A stretch of 64,000 nt of DNA, taken from the NCBI RefSeq assembly GCF_001679045.1, contig NZ_LYCK01000001.1, forward strand, positions 161,859-225,858. Reading direction: 5' to 3'. Numbering within the stretch: position 1 is the first letter of the stretch; the number at the start of each line of letters is the position of its first letter. This document shows, piece by piece, positions 19,327 through 31,397 of this stretch. The notes under the pieces were generated by a model, which worked only from the letters and a program-made list of their open reading frames with translations, was not told the DNA's origin and did not search any database. Source of the stretch: Haemophilus haemolyticus (GTDB lineage Bacteria > Pseudomonadota > Gammaproteobacteria > Enterobacterales > Pasteurellaceae). The position numbers and the translations under genes were made by a program.

Positions 19327-20361
19327 CTACAAACAAATTTTTACAGATAAATCAGCGAGTTTAATCCACACTTCATCGCTAAATTCTTGCTTAGCAAGAC
19401 GTTCAATATTGGCAAGCTCTTGGATAATTTCGTAGAGTTTTTGGTAGGTTAAACGTTGAATCGCACTTAAAAAGAGCGGTCGGCGATTTTGCCAGATTTT
19501 TAGACGGTCAAATTCAGTCTTAATTTGTTGAGTTGGAAGTTTTTCCTTTGTCACAATACGTTGCTGTGGTTTGGTAAGTTCAAGCAACGTAAATAATTCT
19601 CGCTGTAGTGTGCGTAATAAAATAACAGGTTGCACATCTTCAGCTTGTAACCCTTGTAAAATACGTTTAGCGCGATTGGCTTTTCCCATTAGCAAAGCAT
19701 CAATCCATTGAAATGGGGTAAAAATTGAGGATTGTTCGACGACACTAATGACACGATTATAGTTAAGTTTATGGTCAGGATAGAGCAAATCTAAAAGTTG
19801 CAGAGCTTGTTTGAGCGCAAGCAGGTTATTCTCATAACTGTAACAAAGTTGTTGAATTGCTTCATCATCAGCTTCTAATCCCATCGCTTTGGTACGATTT
19901 TTTACCCAACGAGGAAGATTTTCAGCCGTAGGTGTTTGGCAATTTACAAGAATTGCACTGGTTTCATATTGGTTTAGTTCAACAAACCATGCTTGGTTTT
20001 CATTTGCTTTTGTTAGTTTTGAAATTTGTAAAATTAGCAAGATATCGTCATGTAGAACCGAGATAAATTCTTGCAGATTTTTCTGTAAAAGTGCGGTGAA
20101 ATTTTCAGGTAAATTTAATACCATGACTTGTTTGTTAAAAAACAATCCCATGGACTGACAGGATTCTATGAGTTGTGCCCAGTCAGTTTGGCTATCAATC
20201 TGAATGTTATTTTTCTCATCGAATCCTTGTTGGTTGGCTGTTTTATAAATGGCATCTTCACTTTCACTCAGTAACAATGGATCTTGCCCTACCAAAAAGT
20301 AAACTTTGGCTAAACGTTGGGAAAGATGTTGATTAAGTTGCTCAGGGAAGATGCGATTCAT
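19327..20361 (-). CDS. holA: DNA polymerase III delta subunit
   Basis: Clamp-loader subunit of 344 residues that opens the beta sliding clamp. The N-terminal stretch YFLVGQDPLLLSESEDAI (about 20-37) and the central NLLALKQALQLLDLLYP match HolA. The clamp-binding hydrophobic residues are probably MGLFFNKQVMVLNLPE near 70-85. The ATG overlaps the lptE stop by one base, so the two are probably translationally coupled, as in many gamma-proteobacteria. Confidence 0.94.
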   Translation of the reverse strand: MNRIFPEQLNQHLSQRLAKVYFLVGQDPLLLSESEDAIYKTANQQGFDEKNNIQIDSQTDWAQLIESCQSMGLFFNKQVMVLNLPENFTALLQKNLQEFISVLHDDILLILQISKLTKANENQAWFVELNQYETSAILVNCQTPTAENLPRWVKNRTKAMGLEADDEAIQQLCYSYENNLLALKQALQLLDLLYPDHKLNYNRVISVVEQSSIFTPFQWIDALLMGKANRAKRILQGLQAEDVQPVILLRTLQRELFTLLELTKPQQRIVTKEKLPTQQIKTEFDRLKIWQNRRPLFLSAIQRLTYQKLYEIIQELANIERLAKQEFSDEVWIKLADLSVKICL

Positions 20362-20864
20362 TATTTGTTTTTCACTTGTTTTTCTAATGCAACCATTTTA
20401 GTAATGAGCTGACGTGCAGCTTGTTCCCGCATATCATTCCAAATTACTTCTCGTTCGGCGGATTTAGCTAGTGCTGCGCGAGAGTTATCAAAGAAAGTGC
20501 GGTTGACTTTTGCCGTGATTGGGTGGCTTTCACCATTCGCTAAACGAATGCTTGCTTCCACTTCTAACATCAATACTTTTTCAGCTTCACGCCCGCGTTT
20601 AAATACAGAAGCGACTTCATCATTTGTGCGGAATTTATTGATGCGTAAAACAGGAATGCCTTGAGTTGAATTGACGAGCTGAATATTGTTCGCTTGTAGC
20701 TGATTACGCATCGCCACTGACATTTCGCTGTATGGATCAGGGCTTTCAAATGTAAGAGTACGTAATTCTTGTGGAATTAATGTACCTTTTTGAAAATGCC
20801 AGCCACAAGCAGAAAGTACGGTAATGCTTGCGACAATAAACAACGCTTTGATTGATTTAATCAT
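20361..20864 (-). CDS. lptE: LPS-assembly lipoprotein LptE
   Basis: Outer-membrane lipoprotein of 167 residues that plugs the LptD barrel for LPS export. The lipobox is VLSAC, with Cys at about residue 19 after a hydrophobic signal ([15 protein letters not shown]). The open frame extends 14 codons upstream. I moved the start to the ATG at 20864 because it gives a normal lipoprotein signal and has AAAGGTAA upstream. It lies between leuS and holA, the conserved gamma-proteobacterial order. Confidence 0.93.
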   Translation of the reverse strand: MIKSIKALFIVASITVLSACGWHFQKGTLIPQELRTLTFESPDPYSEMSVAMRNQLQANNIQLVNSTQGIPVLRINKFRTNDEVASVFKRGREAEKVLMLEVEASIRLANGESHPITAKVNRTFFDNSRAALAKSAEREVIWNDMREQAARQLITKMVALEKQVKNK

Positions 20865-20959
20865 AAAAATTACCTTTATTGTGGAGTGTATGAATTTAAA
20901 ATCCATACACTAATAAAGATAGAATCTGTGAAATATCAATATTCCACAGATTCTACGGA

Positions 20960-23545
20960 TTATGGTTTAACCACAAAATTCAACATTTTTAATGGAATAT
21001 AGATTTCTTTAAGGATTTCTTTTCCATCAAGGAATTTTGCAACATTAGGATCTGCTTTGGCTGCCGCTTTAATTTCTTCTTCTGAAGACGTTGCAGGGAC
21101 AGTCACTTTTCCACGAACTTTGCCATTTACTTGCACAACAATCAGTTTTTCATCTTCTACCATTGCAGCTTCATCAGCTTTCACCCATTCAGCGGTATCG
21201 ATGTTGCTTTCATTTCCTAGCGCTTGCCATAATTCAAAGCAGATATGTGGTGTAATTGGATAAAGCATACGAACAACAGCGCTTAATGCTTCCGCCATGA
21301 CAGCACGATCTTGATCGCTTTCTAAAGATGCTTTGGTCAATTTATTCATCAATTCCATTACGGCTGCAATCGCAGTATTAAATGTTTGACGACGACCAAT
21401 ATCATCGCTCACTTTCGCAATGGTTTTATGTACTTCACGACGAAGTGCTTTTTGTTCTGCGGAAAGTGCGGTCAAATCTAGGCTAGTTTTGGCTGGATTT
21501 TGTTGATATTGATATACCAAATTCCAGACACGACCTAAGAAACGTTTCGCACCTTCTACGCCAGATTCTTGCCATTCCAAGGTCATTTCTGCTGGAGAGG
21601 CAAACATCATAAATAGACGAACAGTATCGGCACCATATTTTTCTACCATTTCTTGTGGGTCAATACCGTTATTTTTGGATTTCGACATTTTAGTCATGCC
21701 ACTGTGGACTAGTTCTCGCCCTTCAGGATCGGTCGCCTTAATAATTCTGCCTTTTTCATCACGCTCAAGAGTCACCTGTGTTGGACTCACCCAAATACGC
21801 TCATTGGTTGGACTGGTGTAGTAGAAGGCATCTGCAAGCACCATACCTTGACACAATAATTTATCGGCTGGTTCGTCACTGGTTACAAATCCTGCATCAC
21901 GCAATAATTTGTGGAAGAAACGGAAGTAGAGCAAGTGCATTGTTGCGTGTTCAATACCACCGATATATTGATCCACTGGTAACCAATAGTTTGCTTCTTC
22001 CGCATCCAGCATGCCATTTTGATATTGTGGACAAGTGTAGCGCGCGTAATACCAAGAGGATTCCATAAAGGTATCAAAGGTATCCGTTTCTTTTAACGCT
22101 GGTGCGCCGTTAAGAGTTGTTTTTGCCCAGTTAGGATCTGCTTTAATTGGACTTTTTACGCCATCCATTACCACATCTTCAGGAAGAATAATTGGTAAAT
22201 CTTCCATTGGTGCAGGTACTACATCGCCATTTTCAAGGGTTAGCATCGGAATTGGTGCACCCCAATAACGTTGGCGAGAAACACCCCAGTCACGTAGACG
22301 ATAATTAACTTGACGTTTTCCAACGCCTAATTTTTCTAATTTATCTGCAATGCCGTTGAAAGCGCTATCAAAATCTAAACCATCAAACTCAGCTGAGTTC
22401 ACTAATTTACCGTGCTCAACGAAAGCTTGTTTGTTTAAATCAATTTCTTCATCTGCAAGTGGTGCGATCACTTGTTTAATTGGCAAACTGTATTTTTGAG
22501 TAAATTCAAAGTCACGTTGGTCGTGAGCTGGAACCGCCATTACCGCGCCGGTACCGTAGTGCATTAACACGAAATTAGCGACCCAAATCGGTAATTTTTC
22601 ACCCGTCAATGGATGAATAGCAAATAAGCCCGTTGCCATTCCTTTTTTCTCCATTGTCGCAAGATCAGCTTCCGCTACTTTTGCGTTTTTCGCTTCTTGG
22701 ATAAAGGTGGCTAATTCAGGATTATTTTGAGCCGCTAAACTTGCTAATGGATGTGCTGCCGCAATGCCTAAATAACTCACGCCGTAAAAGGTATCTGGAC
22801 GCGTGGTGTAAACAGCTACTTTTTCGTTGGTGTCTGCAACATCAAAGGTAATTTCTACCCCTTCAGAACGACCAATCCAGTTACGTTGCATGGTTTTTAC
22901 CATATCTGGCCATTGTGGAAGGGTATCTAAACCACCTAATAATTGCTCTGCATAGTCAGTAATTTTGATAAACCATTGTGGGATTTCTTTTTGTTCCACA
23001 GGTGTATCACAACGCCAGCAACAACCTTCGTGTACTTGCTCGTTTGCGAGTACGGTTTCATCGTTCGGGCACCAGTTTACGGTTGAGGTTTTTTTGTACA
23101 CTAAGCCTTTTTTATAAAGCTCAGTGAAGAACCATTGCTCCCATTTGTAGTATTCTGGTTTACAGGTTGCGATTTCACGATCCCAGTCGAAACCAAAGCC
23201 TAAAAGCTGAAGTTGTTTTTTCATGTAGGCAATGTTTTCGTATGTCCATTTAGCAGGCGCAGTTTTATTTTTGATCGCCGCACCTTCTGCTGGTAAGCCG
23301 AAAGCATCCCAACCAAATGGTTGCAATACGTTTTTTCCTAGCATGCGTTGATAACGAGAAATTACATCACCAATAGTGTAGTTGCGCACATGCCCCATAT
23401 GCAAGCGACCAGAAGGATACGGGAACATAGAAAGACAGTAATATTTTTCTTTAGATTCGTCTTTGATTGCTTTGAAAACTTTATTTTCTGCCCAATATTG
23501 TTGAACCTTTGGTTCGATCATATCGGGGCGATATTGTTCTTGCAT
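20960..23545 (-). CDS. leuS: Leucyl-tRNA synthetase
   Basis: Class I synthetase of 861 residues. HIGH-type motif HMGH in [15 protein letters not shown] (about 42-52), a CP1 editing domain with TTRPDTFYG (about 248-256), the zinc-like [22 protein letters not shown] segment, and KMSKS near residue 622. Followed 95 bases later by lptE. Its upstream region holds a USS at 23565. I found no leucine-rich leader peptide. Confidence 0.98.
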   Translation of the reverse strand: MQEQYRPDMIEPKVQQYWAENKVFKAIKDESKEKYYCLSMFPYPSGRLHMGHVRNYTIGDVISRYQRMLGKNVLQPFGWDAFGLPAEGAAIKNKTAPAKWTYENIAYMKKQLQLLGFGFDWDREIATCKPEYYKWEQWFFTELYKKGLVYKKTSTVNWCPNDETVLANEQVHEGCCWRCDTPVEQKEIPQWFIKITDYAEQLLGGLDTLPQWPDMVKTMQRNWIGRSEGVEITFDVADTNEKVAVYTTRPDTFYGVSYLGIAAAHPLASLAAQNNPELATFIQEAKNAKVAEADLATMEKKGMATGLFAIHPLTGEKLPIWVANFVLMHYGTGAVMAVPAHDQRDFEFTQKYSLPIKQVIAPLADEEIDLNKQAFVEHGKLVNSAEFDGLDFDSAFNGIADKLEKLGVGKRQVNYRLRDWGVSRQRYWGAPIPMLTLENGDVVPAPMEDLPIILPEDVVMDGVKSPIKADPNWAKTTLNGAPALKETDTFDTFMESSWYYARYTCPQYQNGMLDAEEANYWLPVDQYIGGIEHATMHLLYFRFFHKLLRDAGFVTSDEPADKLLCQGMVLADAFYYTSPTNERIWVSPTQVTLERDEKGRIIKATDPEGRELVHSGMTKMSKSKNNGIDPQEMVEKYGADTVRLFMMFASPAEMTLEWQESGVEGAKRFLGRVWNLVYQYQQNPAKTSLDLTALSAEQKALRREVHKTIAKVSDDIGRRQTFNTAIAAVMELMNKLTKASLESDQDRAVMAEALSAVVRMLYPITPHICFELWQALGNESNIDTAEWVKADEAAMVEDEKLIVVQVNGKVRGKVTVPATSSEEEIKAAAKADPNVAKFLDGKEILKEIYIPLKMLNFVVKP

Positions 23546-23673
23546 AAAATCACCTTAAATTTTAACCGCACTTTTGCAGCATTTTGACAATAGAAAATGT
23601 GGCATAGAATACCGTAAAATGGCATAAATTGATAGGGTGAGAGTTCAAAGTGCGGTGATTTTTTTCTTTGTTT

Positions 23674-23961
23674 TTACAATAGATTTTGAATTTCTTTGGG
23701 AATTAATTTGGGTTCAGGAATCCAAACTTGTTTGTGTCGGCTCAATTCTCCTTTTTCTAAAATAATACTGCTTTTGGGCACTTTGAAGGATTTACTTAAA
23801 AATTTCAATAAATGCGTATTTGCTTGACCATCAACAGGTGGCGCAGTAATGGTAATTTTTAGTTCATCATCGTGAATGCCAGCAATATGATCTCTACTGG
23901 CTTTTGGTTGTAAGAATATTCTTAATCTAATACCGTCTTTATTTTGTTCAATCGCAGACAT
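23674..23961 (-). CDS. DUF167 (YggU-like) protein
   Basis: Small conserved protein of 95 residues. [20 protein letters not shown] and [18 protein letters not shown] fit the DUF167/YggU family, whose fold is known but whose function is not established. It lies between leuS and uppS on the minus strand, with a USS just after its stop (23648). The product is probably cytosolic. Confidence 0.88.
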   Translation of the reverse strand: MSAIEQNKDGIRLRIFLQPKASRDHIAGIHDDELKITITAPPVDGQANTHLLKFLSKSFKVPKSSIILEKGELSRHKQVWIPEPKLIPKEIQNLL

Positions 23962-24113
23962 AAATTCTTCGTTTTGTTTATTTTTCTTTATTATAAAAAT
24001 GAATTATGTAAAAAATAAAGTGTGGATTAGGGCTCGCTAATCCATAGCAAGCAAATACAACTTATGATATAGTTCACAGCCGAATTTATAGGGATCTTTT
24101 TATAATAAAAATA

Positions 24114-24833
24114 ATGATAGAACTCGATCAAAACAATATTCCAAAACACGTTGCCATTATTATGGATGGCAATGGGCGGTGGGCAAAACAAAAAAATAAA
24201 ATGCGTATTTTTGGCCATACCAATGGCGTATCTGCAGTTCGCCGAGCGGTAAGTTATGCTCGCCAAATTGGCGTGAATTTCCTTACACTTTATGCTTTTA
24301 GTAGCGAAAATTGGAATCGACCAGAGCAAGAAGTCAGCGCGTTAATGACGCTTTTTATGCAAGCTTTAGATCGCGAAGTAAAAAAATTACATAAAAATAA
24401 TATTCGCCTGAAAATTATTGGCGATGTATCTCGTTTTAGTGAATCTTTGCAAGAAAAAATTTCAAAAGCGGAAAATTTAACAGAAAAAAATACCGCACTT
24501 ACGCTTAATATTGCTGCAAATTACGGCGGTTGTTGGGATATTGTGCAAGCAGCAAAACAACTTGCAGAAAAAGTAAAAAATAATGAAATGAGCGTTGAAG
24601 AAATTGATGAAATTGCTTTTCAGCGTCATTTGGTTACACAAGATGAACCACCAGTTGATCTATTGATTCGTACGAGTGGTGAACAACGAATTAGTAATTT
24701 TTTATTATGGCAAATTGCATATGCAGAACTTTATTTTTCCGATGTGCTATGGCCAGATTTTGATGAGGCGGAATTTAACCGCGCCATCGCTTGTTATCAA
24801 CAACGTCATCGCCGTTTTGGCGGGACAGAATAA
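24114..24833 (+). CDS. uppS: Undecaprenyl pyrophosphate synthase
   Basis: Cis-prenyltransferase of 239 residues that makes the C55 lipid carrier for peptidoglycan and LPS. The signature [13 protein letters not shown] carries the catalytic Asp (about residue 18), with [15 protein letters not shown] near the C-terminus. It is followed by cdsA 21 bases later and starts the envelope cluster uppS-cdsA-rseP-bamA-skp-lpxD. Start ATG at 24114. Confidence 0.97.
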   Translation: MIELDQNNIPKHVAIIMDGNGRWAKQKNKMRIFGHTNGVSAVRRAVSYARQIGVNFLTLYAFSSENWNRPEQEVSALMTLFMQALDREVKKLHKNNIRLKIIGDVSRFSESLQEKISKAENLTEKNTALTLNIAANYGGCWDIVQAAKQLAEKVKNNEMSVEEIDEIAFQRHLVTQDEPPVDLLIRTSGEQRISNFLLWQIAYAELYFSDVLWPDFDEAEFNRAIACYQQRHRRFGGTE

Positions 24834-24854
24834 TTCAATAAATGGATTAAAATT

Positions 24855-25721
24855 ATGCTTAAACAACGAGTTTTATCTGCCATTGTGTTAATCGTAGCTG
24901 TACTATGTGCGCTATTTTTATTCACGCCTTTTTATTTTGCCCTCGCGTTATGTGCTGTGGCGACTTTAGGCGTTTGGGAATGGACTCAGTTTGCTCGCCT
25001 TAAACAGCCTTTAGCGCGTTTTTGTGTTGCAGCCTTTTTAGGCGCCTTTATCTTTTTGTGGCTCTATACTGAGGGCAACTATTTAGATGCAGGTCGTGTG
25101 TTCGAACAGCATCTTCAGCTTTTATTGATGAACGCTGTTGGTTGGTGGCTTTTAGCTTTATTGCTTGTGGTGAGTTATCCTAAATCAGCTAAATTTTGGT
25201 CTAAAAATCCTCTTTTACAGCTTTTATTTGCCTTTTCTACTTTAATCCCATTTATCGCGGGCGTATTACGTTTACGTTTAGAACACTATACCCATGATCC
25301 TTATCACGGCTTATTTTTATTACTTTATGTATTTGTACTTGTTTGGGCGGCTGATTCTGGTGCTTATTTTAGCGGACGAGCATTTGGTAAACGTAAACTT
25401 GCTCCAAAAGTTTCACCGGGTAAAAGCTGGGAAGGCGTTGTTGGTGGTTTAATTACAGCGTTAGTGCTTGCTTTTGTATTTATTCATTTCTTTGGGGATT
25501 CTTTGGTTGGTGAGCGAAACATATCTGGATTCGTTATTCTTTCCGTTGCAACAGTTGCAATTTCGGTATTGGGTGATTTAACTGAAAGCATGTTTAAACG
25601 TGAGTCTGGTGTGAAAGACAGCAGTCAATTGATTCCTGGTCATGGCGGTGTATTAGATCGCATTGATAGCTTGACTGCCGCGGTACCTTTTTTCAGCTAC
25701 TTCTATTTCTTTGTGTTATAA
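24855..25721 (+). CDS. cdsA: Phosphatidate cytidylyltransferase
   Basis: Inner-membrane enzyme of 288 residues that makes CDP-diacylglycerol, the phospholipid precursor. About eight hydrophobic segments precede the C-terminal signature ESMFKRESGVKDSSQ plus PGHGGVLDRID. It is 9 bases upstream of rseP, so the pair is almost certainly cotranscribed. Confidence 0.96.
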   Translation: MLKQRVLSAIVLIVAVLCALFLFTPFYFALALCAVATLGVWEWTQFARLKQPLARFCVAAFLGAFIFLWLYTEGNYLDAGRVFEQHLQLLLMNAVGWWLLALLLVVSYPKSAKFWSKNPLLQLLFAFSTLIPFIAGVLRLRLEHYTHDPYHGLFLLLYVFVLVWAADSGAYFSGRAFGKRKLAPKVSPGKSWEGVVGGLITALVLAFVFIHFFGDSLVGERNISGFVILSVATVAISVLGDLTESMFKRESGVKDSSQLIPGHGGVLDRIDSLTAAVPFFSYFYFFVL

Positions 25722-25730
25722 GGATTCTGA

Positions 25731-27062
25731 ATGTCATTTTTGTGGTCGCTAGGTTCTTTTATCATTGCTATTGCGGTATTAGTATCCGTTCACGAATATG
25801 GTCACTTTTGTGCCGCTAGAAAGTGCGGTATAAAAGTCCATCGTTTTTCAATTGGCTTTGGTAAGGTAATTTGGAAACGTATCGATAAGCACGGTACAGA
25901 ATTTGCGATTTCAATGATTCCTTTAGGCGGTTATGTAAAAATGCTTGATGGACGTAATGAAGCGGTTCCAGTTGAACAAAAGTCACAAGCATTTGACAGT
26001 AAAAGCGTATTACAACGCGCATTTGTGATTATTGCAGGCCCTTTGGCGAATTTTATTTTCGCGATTTTTGCCTATTGGGTCATCTACCTTTATGGAATGC
26101 CAAGTGTTAAACCTGTGATTGAATCGATAACGCCAAGTTCAATCGCGGCACAAGCTCACATTGAATCTAATACACAAATTCTTGCTGTTGATGGAGAAGA
26201 AACTCAAGATTGGGAAACCATCAATATGCTACTTGCCACAAAAATGGGTGAGCCTAATGTTGAAATTACCCTTTCTCCTTTTGGTTCTAATATTGAACAA
26301 CAGCGGACTTTAAATCTTACAAATTGGACTTTTGATCCTGAAAAAGAAAGTGCTTTTGAGGCATTAGGGATTATGCCTATGCGTCCTAAAGTTGAAATGG
26401 TGCTTTCTAAAGTTGTTCAAGATTCTCCCGCTGAGAAAGCTGGTTTACAAATCGGTGATAAAATTTTAAAAGAAAATTTAACCGCACTTCCTTGGCAAGA
26501 TTTTATAAAACAGGTCGAACAAGGCGAATCTTTTTCTATTAAAGTTGAACGTAATGAGGAAACGCTTGACAAAATTATCACTCCAGTGCGTAATCAGAGT
26601 GGAAAATGGTTTGTAGGTTTAAGCCCAACTTTCGTAAAATTATCTGATGAATATCGTACAGAATTAAAATATGATATTCTTGACTCTTTGCAAAAAGGCA
26701 TTGAAAAAACTAGCCAACTTTCTGTGTTAACCTTGAAAGTGTTAGGTAAACTAATTACGGGTGATTTGTCATTAAATAATTTAAGCGGTCCGATTTCTAT
26801 TGCAAAAGGTGCTGGTGCATCCGCTAATATTGGATTGGTGTATTTTTTAAGTTTTATGGCATTGATTAGTGTTAATTTAGGCATTATGAATTTATTCCCA
26901 TTGCCTGTATTAGATGGCGGTCATTTAGTTTTTTTAGCAATGGAAGCTGTTAAAGGAAAATCTGTTTCTGAGCGGGTGCAAAGCATCTGTTATCGAATTG
27001 GCGCAGCACTGTTATTAAGCTTAACGGTGTTTGCATTATTTAATGATTTTTTACGTCTATAA
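25731..27062 (+). CDS. rseP: RseP-type site-2 intramembrane metalloprotease
   Basis: Inner-membrane zinc protease of 443 residues that cleaves anti-sigma factor RseA and leftover signal peptides. The metal motif HEYGHF is near residue 22 and the third ligand is in LDGGH near 385. Periplasmic PDZ domains occupy about 120-300 ([18 protein letters not shown]). A USS at 25821 encodes part of the segment after HEYGHF. Followed by bamA 19 bases later. Confidence 0.96.
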   Translation: MSFLWSLGSFIIAIAVLVSVHEYGHFCAARKCGIKVHRFSIGFGKVIWKRIDKHGTEFAISMIPLGGYVKMLDGRNEAVPVEQKSQAFDSKSVLQRAFVIIAGPLANFIFAIFAYWVIYLYGMPSVKPVIESITPSSIAAQAHIESNTQILAVDGEETQDWETINMLLATKMGEPNVEITLSPFGSNIEQQRTLNLTNWTFDPEKESAFEALGIMPMRPKVEMVLSKVVQDSPAEKAGLQIGDKILKENLTALPWQDFIKQVEQGESFSIKVERNEETLDKIITPVRNQSGKWFVGLSPTFVKLSDEYRTELKYDILDSLQKGIEKTSQLSVLTLKVLGKLITGDLSLNNLSGPISIAKGAGASANIGLVYFLSFMALISVNLGIMNLFPLPVLDGGHLVFLAMEAVKGKSVSERVQSICYRIGAALLLSLTVFALFNDFLRL

Positions 27063-27081
27063 TTTATATAGGATACAATCG

Positions 27082-29460
27082 ATGAAAAAACTTCTAATCG
27101 CAAGTTTATTATTCGGTACGACAACGACTGTGTTTGCCGCACCTTTTGTGGCAAAAGATATTCGTGTGGATGGTGTTCAAGGTGACTTAGAACAACAAAT
27201 CCGAGCAAGTCTACCTGTTCGTGCTGGTCAGCGTGTGACTGACAATGATGTGGCTAATATTGTCCGCTCTTTATTCGTAAGTGGTCGATTCGATGATGTG
27301 AATGCACATCAAGAAGGCGATGTACTTGTTGTTAGCGTTGTGGCTAAATCGATCATTTCAGATGTTAAAATCAAAGGTAACTCTGTTATTCCAACTGAAG
27401 CACTTAAACAAAACTTAGATGCTAACGGTTTTAAAGTTGGTGATGTTTTAATTCGAGAAAAATTAAATGAATTTGCCAAAAGTGTAAAAGAGCACTATGC
27501 AAGTGTAGGTCGCTATAACGCAACAGTTGAACCTATTGTCAATACGTTACCAAATAATCGCGCTGAAATTTTAATTCAGATTAATGAAGATGATACAGCA
27601 AAATTAGCATCATTAAATTTCAATGGTAATGAATCTATTAGTAGCAGTACGTTGCAAGAGCAAATGGAATTACAACCTGATTCTTGGTGGAAATTATGGG
27701 GTAATAAATTTGAAGGCGCTCAGTTCGAGAAAGATTTACAGTCAATTCGCGATTATTATTTAAATAATGGTTATGCCAAAGCACAAATCACTAAAACTGA
27801 TGTTCAGCTAAATGATGAAAAAACGAAAGTGAATGTAACCATTGATGTAAATGAAGGTTTACAGTATGACCTTCGAAGTGCTCGCATTGTTGGTAATCTG
27901 GGCGGTATGGCTTCAGAACTTGAACCTTTGCTTTCTTCATTACATTTAAATGACACTTTCCGTCGCAGTGATATCGCAGATGTTGAAAATGCGATTAAAG
28001 CAAAATTGGGTGAACGTGGTTACGGTAGTGCAACGGTGAATGCAGTACCTGATTTTGATGATGCAAATAAAACTTTAGCAATTACTTTTGTTGTTGATGC
28101 TGGTCGACGTTTAACTGTTCGTCAACTACGCTTTGAAGGAAATACTGTTTCAGCAGATAGTACTTTACGTCAAGAAATGCGCCAACAAGAAGGGGCGTGG
28201 TATAACTCGCAATTAGTTGAGTTAGGTAAAATCCGTTTAGATCGTACAGGATTCTTCGAAACGGTAGAAAACCGAATTGATCCTGTAAAAGGTACGGATG
28301 ACGAAGTAGATGTCGTGTATAAAGTTAAAGAGCGTAATACAGGTAGTATCAACTTTGGTATTGGTTACGGTACAGAGAGTGGTATTAGTTATCAAGCTAG
28401 TGTTAAACAAGATAATTTCTTGGGAACGGGTGCTTCAGTTAGCCTTGGTGGAACACGTAATGACTATGGTACTAGCGTAAATTTAGGTTATGTTGAGCCG
28501 TATTTTACGAAAGATGGGGTCAGTTTAGGTGGAAATGTTTTCTTTGAAAACTATGACAACTCTAGAAATGATACCTCTTCTAATTATAAACGTACGACTT
28601 ATGGTGGTAACGTTACTTTAGGTTTCCCTGTAAATGAAAATAACTCTTACTATGTAGGATTAGGTTATACTTATAATAAAATTAGTAACTTCGCAACAGA
28701 ATATAGCCGTGAACTATATATGAAATCAATGAACTTTAATGGAAATGCCATTAAAACAAACGACTTTGATTTCTCATTCGGTTGGAATTATAACAGTCTC
28801 AATAGAGGATATTTCCCAACTAAAGGGGTTAAAGCAAGTCTTGGTGGACGAGTTACAACTCCTGGTTCCGATAATAAATACTATAAATTAAGCGCAGATG
28901 TTCAAGGATTCTATCCATTAGATAGAGATCATCGCTGGGTAATGTCGGCAAAAGCATCTGTTGGCTATGCAAATGGATTTGGTAACAAACGCTTGCCATT
29001 CTATCAATATTATACTGCGGGCGGTATTGGCTCTTTACGTGGATTTGCGTATGGTGCTATTGGACCAAATGCTATTTATTTAAATCCTTCGCAAAATAAA
29101 TGGGTGCCAAGCACAGATGTTGTGGGTGGTAATGCAATAGCTACAGCTAGCGCAGAGTTAATTGTGCCAACTCCATTTGTTGGTGATAAAGGCCAAAACT
29201 CTGTTAGAACTTCATTATTTGTGGATGCAGCAAGTGTGTGGAATACAAAATGGAAATCCGATAAAGCATTAAACGCAAGTATTGCTGCGTTAAAATTACC
29301 TGATTATGGAAAAGCTAGTCGAGTTCGTGCATCTGCAGGGGTAGGCTTCCAATGGCAATCACCTATTGGGCCGTTAGTGTTCTCTTATGCTAAACCAATC
29401 AAAAAATATGAAAATGATGATGTAGAACAGTTCCAATTTAGTATTGGTGGTTCTTTCTAA
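27082..29460 (+). CDS. bamA: Outer-membrane barrel assembly protein BamA (D15 antigen)
   Basis: Core of the BAM complex that inserts outer-membrane barrels, known in H. influenzae as protective antigen D15. 792 residues. The signal peptide ([19 protein letters not shown]) is followed by five POTRA domains (about 20-420) and a 16-strand barrel with [16 protein letters not shown] and a terminal FQFSIGGSF, whose last residue is Phe as BAM substrates require. The open frame continues 17 codons upstream into rseP, but the ATG at 27082 follows a GGATA site and gives a proper signal peptide. It contains no exact USS. Confidence 0.97.
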   Translation: MKKLLIASLLFGTTTTVFAAPFVAKDIRVDGVQGDLEQQIRASLPVRAGQRVTDNDVANIVRSLFVSGRFDDVNAHQEGDVLVVSVVAKSIISDVKIKGNSVIPTEALKQNLDANGFKVGDVLIREKLNEFAKSVKEHYASVGRYNATVEPIVNTLPNNRAEILIQINEDDTAKLASLNFNGNESISSSTLQEQMELQPDSWWKLWGNKFEGAQFEKDLQSIRDYYLNNGYAKAQITKTDVQLNDEKTKVNVTIDVNEGLQYDLRSARIVGNLGGMASELEPLLSSLHLNDTFRRSDIADVENAIKAKLGERGYGSATVNAVPDFDDANKTLAITFVVDAGRRLTVRQLRFEGNTVSADSTLRQEMRQQEGAWYNSQLVELGKIRLDRTGFFETVENRIDPVKGTDDEVDVVYKVKERNTGSINFGIGYGTESGISYQASVKQDNFLGTGASVSLGGTRNDYGTSVNLGYVEPYFTKDGVSLGGNVFFENYDNSRNDTSSNYKRTTYGGNVTLGFPVNENNSYYVGLGYTYNKISNFATEYSRELYMKSMNFNGNAIKTNDFDFSFGWNYNSLNRGYFPTKGVKASLGGRVTTPGSDNKYYKLSADVQGFYPLDRDHRWVMSAKASVGYANGFGNKRLPFYQYYTAGGIGSLRGFAYGAIGPNAIYLNPSQNKWVPSTDVVGGNAIATASAELIVPTPFVGDKGQNSVRTSLFVDAASVWNTKWKSDKALNASIAALKLPDYGKASRVRASAGVGFQWQSPIGPLVFSYAKPIKKYENDDVEQFQFSIGGSF

Positions 29461-29501
29461 TTAAATTGAACTTTTTTCATCATTTAAATTCAAAGATAAC
29501 A

Positions 29502-29530
29502 TTCTCAGCCTAATAAAGTTAGGCTGAGAA
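29502..29530 (+). other. Perfect 12-bp hairpin between bamA and skp
   Basis: TTCTCAGCCTAA and TTAGGCTGAGAA pair perfectly around a 5-base loop. No T-run follows, so it is not a standard terminator. It could be an RNA-stability or processing element that lets skp accumulate more than bamA. Confidence 0.7.
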
Positions 29531-29571
29531 AACATTAAACAAACCACTATTTAATTAAGGATATTGATCAA

Positions 29572-30180
29572 ATGAAAAACATCGCAAAAGTAACCGCACT
29601 TGCTTTAGGTATCGCACTTGCTTCAGGCTATGCTGCAGCGGAAGAAAAAATTGCTTTCATTAATGCAGGTTATATTTTCCAAAATCACCCAGATCGCCAA
29701 GCGGTAGCGGATAAACTTGATGCTGAATTTAAGCCTGTAGCTGAAAAATTAGCTGCAAGTAAAAAAGAAGTTGATGATAAAATTGCAGCTGCGCGTAAAA
29801 AAGTAGAAGCAAAAGTTGCAGCTTTAGAAAAAGATGCGCCTCGTTTACGTCAAGCAGATATTCAAAAACGCCAAGAGGAAATTAATAAATTAGGCGCGGC
29901 TGAAGATGCTGAATTACAAAAATTGATGCAAGAACAAGATAAAAAAGTTCAAGAATTCCAAGCGCAAAATGAAAAACGTCAAGCAGAAGAGCGTGGTAAA
30001 TTATTAGATAGCATTCAAACTGCGACAAATAATTTAGCAAAAGCGAAAGGTTATACTTATGTGCTTGATGCAAATTCGGTTGTATTTGCGGTAGAGGGTA
30101 AAGACATCACAGAAGAAGTGTTAAAATCTATTCCTGCTAGTGAAAAAGCAGCACCTGCTAAAGCAGAAGAGAAAAAATAA
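29572..30180 (+). CDS. skp: Periplasmic chaperone Skp
   Basis: Soluble trimeric chaperone of 202 residues that holds unfolded outer-membrane proteins. Signal peptide ends at YAAAEEK (about residue 24), the mature chain is a long charged coiled coil (about 55-160, rich in K, E, A) between two strands, and IAFINAGYIFQNHPDRQ is the N-terminal strand. A C-terminal Lys/Ala/Glu tail ends the chain. Stop is 12 bases before lpxD. Confidence 0.95.
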   Translation: MKNIAKVTALALGIALASGYAAAEEKIAFINAGYIFQNHPDRQAVADKLDAEFKPVAEKLAASKKEVDDKIAAARKKVEAKVAALEKDAPRLRQADIQKRQEEINKLGAAEDAELQKLMQEQDKKVQEFQAQNEKRQAEERGKLLDSIQTATNNLAKAKGYTYVLDANSVVFAVEGKDITEEVLKSIPASEKAAPAKAEEKK

Positions 30181-30192
30181 TAGGTTCTCATA

Positions 30193-31218
30193 ATGCAAAA
30201 ATCCTATTCTTTACAAGAATTGGCAACTCAAATCGGCGCTACCGTTCGCGGTAACGCCGATGTTGTTGTTGAGAATATCGCTCCACTCGATAAAGCCCAA
30301 TCAAATCAACTTACTTTTATTTCTAACGCAAAATTTCGTGCGTTATTGAAAGATTCTAAAGCAGGAATTTTGGTTGTTTCTGAAGAGGATGTCGAACACT
30401 GTTCTCCAGAAAGCAATTTACTTATTGTTAAAGAGCCTTATGTAGCTTACGCAATTTTGGCTCAATATATGGATAGCACACCAAAGGCTGCGCAAGGCAT
30501 TGCAAAAAGTGCGGTAATTTTTGATGGCGCATCTTTAGGAAAGAATGTTTCAATTGGCGCCAATGCTGTTATTGAAGAAGGTGTTGTACTTGGTGATAAC
30601 GTGATCATTGGTGCAAATTGCTTTGTTGGTAAAAATACCAAGATCGGTTCAGGCACTCAACTTTGGGCTAATGTAACTGTTTACCATAACGTTGAGATTG
30701 GCACAAATTGCCTAATTCAATCAGGAACGGTCATCGGTAGTGACGGTTTTGGTTACGCAAATGATCGTGGTCGTTGGGTTAAAATTCCACAAGTAGGGCA
30801 AGTAATAATTGGTAATAACGTTGAAATTGGTGCGAATACCTGTATCGATAGAGGCGCATTAGATGCAACGATTATTGAAGATAACGTGATTATCGATAAC
30901 CTTTGTCAAATTGCACATAATGTTCATATCGGCACAGGTACAGCGGTTGCTGGTGGCGTTATCATGGCGGGTAGTTTGACTGTTGGGCGTTATTGCTTAA
31001 TTGGCGGTGCAAGTGTGATTAATGGCCATATGGAAATTTGCGATAAAGTCACGATTACTGGAATGGGAATGGTTATGCGCCCAATTACAGAGCCTGGCGT
31101 ATATTCCTCTGGTATTCCATTGCAAACGAATAAAGAATGGCGTAAAACAGCGGCACTGACATTAGGTATTGATGGAATAAATAAACGTTTAAAAGCGTTA
31201 GAAAAGAAAATTTCTTAA
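30193..31218 (+). CDS. lpxD: UDP-3-O-(3-hydroxymyristoyl)glucosamine N-acyltransferase
   Basis: Third step of lipid A synthesis. 341 residues: a uridine-binding N-terminal domain, then left-handed beta helix hexapeptide repeats (about 105-300, e.g. [21 protein letters not shown]). The catalytic His is in [12 protein letters not shown] near residue 239. It ends the envelope cluster and precedes a 14-bp hairpin terminator at 31241-31285. Confidence 0.97.
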   Translation: MQKSYSLQELATQIGATVRGNADVVVENIAPLDKAQSNQLTFISNAKFRALLKDSKAGILVVSEEDVEHCSPESNLLIVKEPYVAYAILAQYMDSTPKAAQGIAKSAVIFDGASLGKNVSIGANAVIEEGVVLGDNVIIGANCFVGKNTKIGSGTQLWANVTVYHNVEIGTNCLIQSGTVIGSDGFGYANDRGRWVKIPQVGQVIIGNNVEIGANTCIDRGALDATIIEDNVIIDNLCQIAHNVHIGTGTAVAGGVIMAGSLTVGRYCLIGGASVINGHMEICDKVTITGMGMVMRPITEPGVYSSGIPLQTNKEWRKTAALTLGIDGINKRLKALEKKIS

Positions 31219-31240
31219 TTTATTCTGAAGTTTTATTACA

Positions 31241-31285
31241 AAATCCACACTTTAAAAGTTTACTATTAAAGTGTGGATTTTTTAT
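31241..31285 (+). terminator. Rho-independent terminator after lpxD
   Basis: AAATCCACACTTTA (31241-31254) pairs with TAAAGTGTGGATTT (31267-31280), followed by TTTATTTTA. Confidence 0.88.
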
Positions 31286-31346
31286 TTTACTAAGCGTAAC
31301 TAAAAAAGTTTAAGCCTGTTAATTAAGCAGCTTATCCTATAAAACA

Positions 31347-31374
31347 AATAAGCCCAACTTAAGTTGGGCTTATT
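31347..31374 (-). terminator. Terminator after tsf
   Basis: AATAAGCCCAACTT followed directly by AAGTTGGGCTTATT is a perfect 28-base palindrome. On the minus strand it is followed by TTGTTTTAT, 24 bases after the tsf stop. Confidence 0.88.
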
Positions 31375-31397
31375 AACATATCGTTATCTTTAAAGAA

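Noticed and set aside
24027..24329. 100-codon frame on the minus strand overlapping uppS
   Set aside because: Low-complexity translation with odd residues, no start signal, and shadow of the uppS coding strand.
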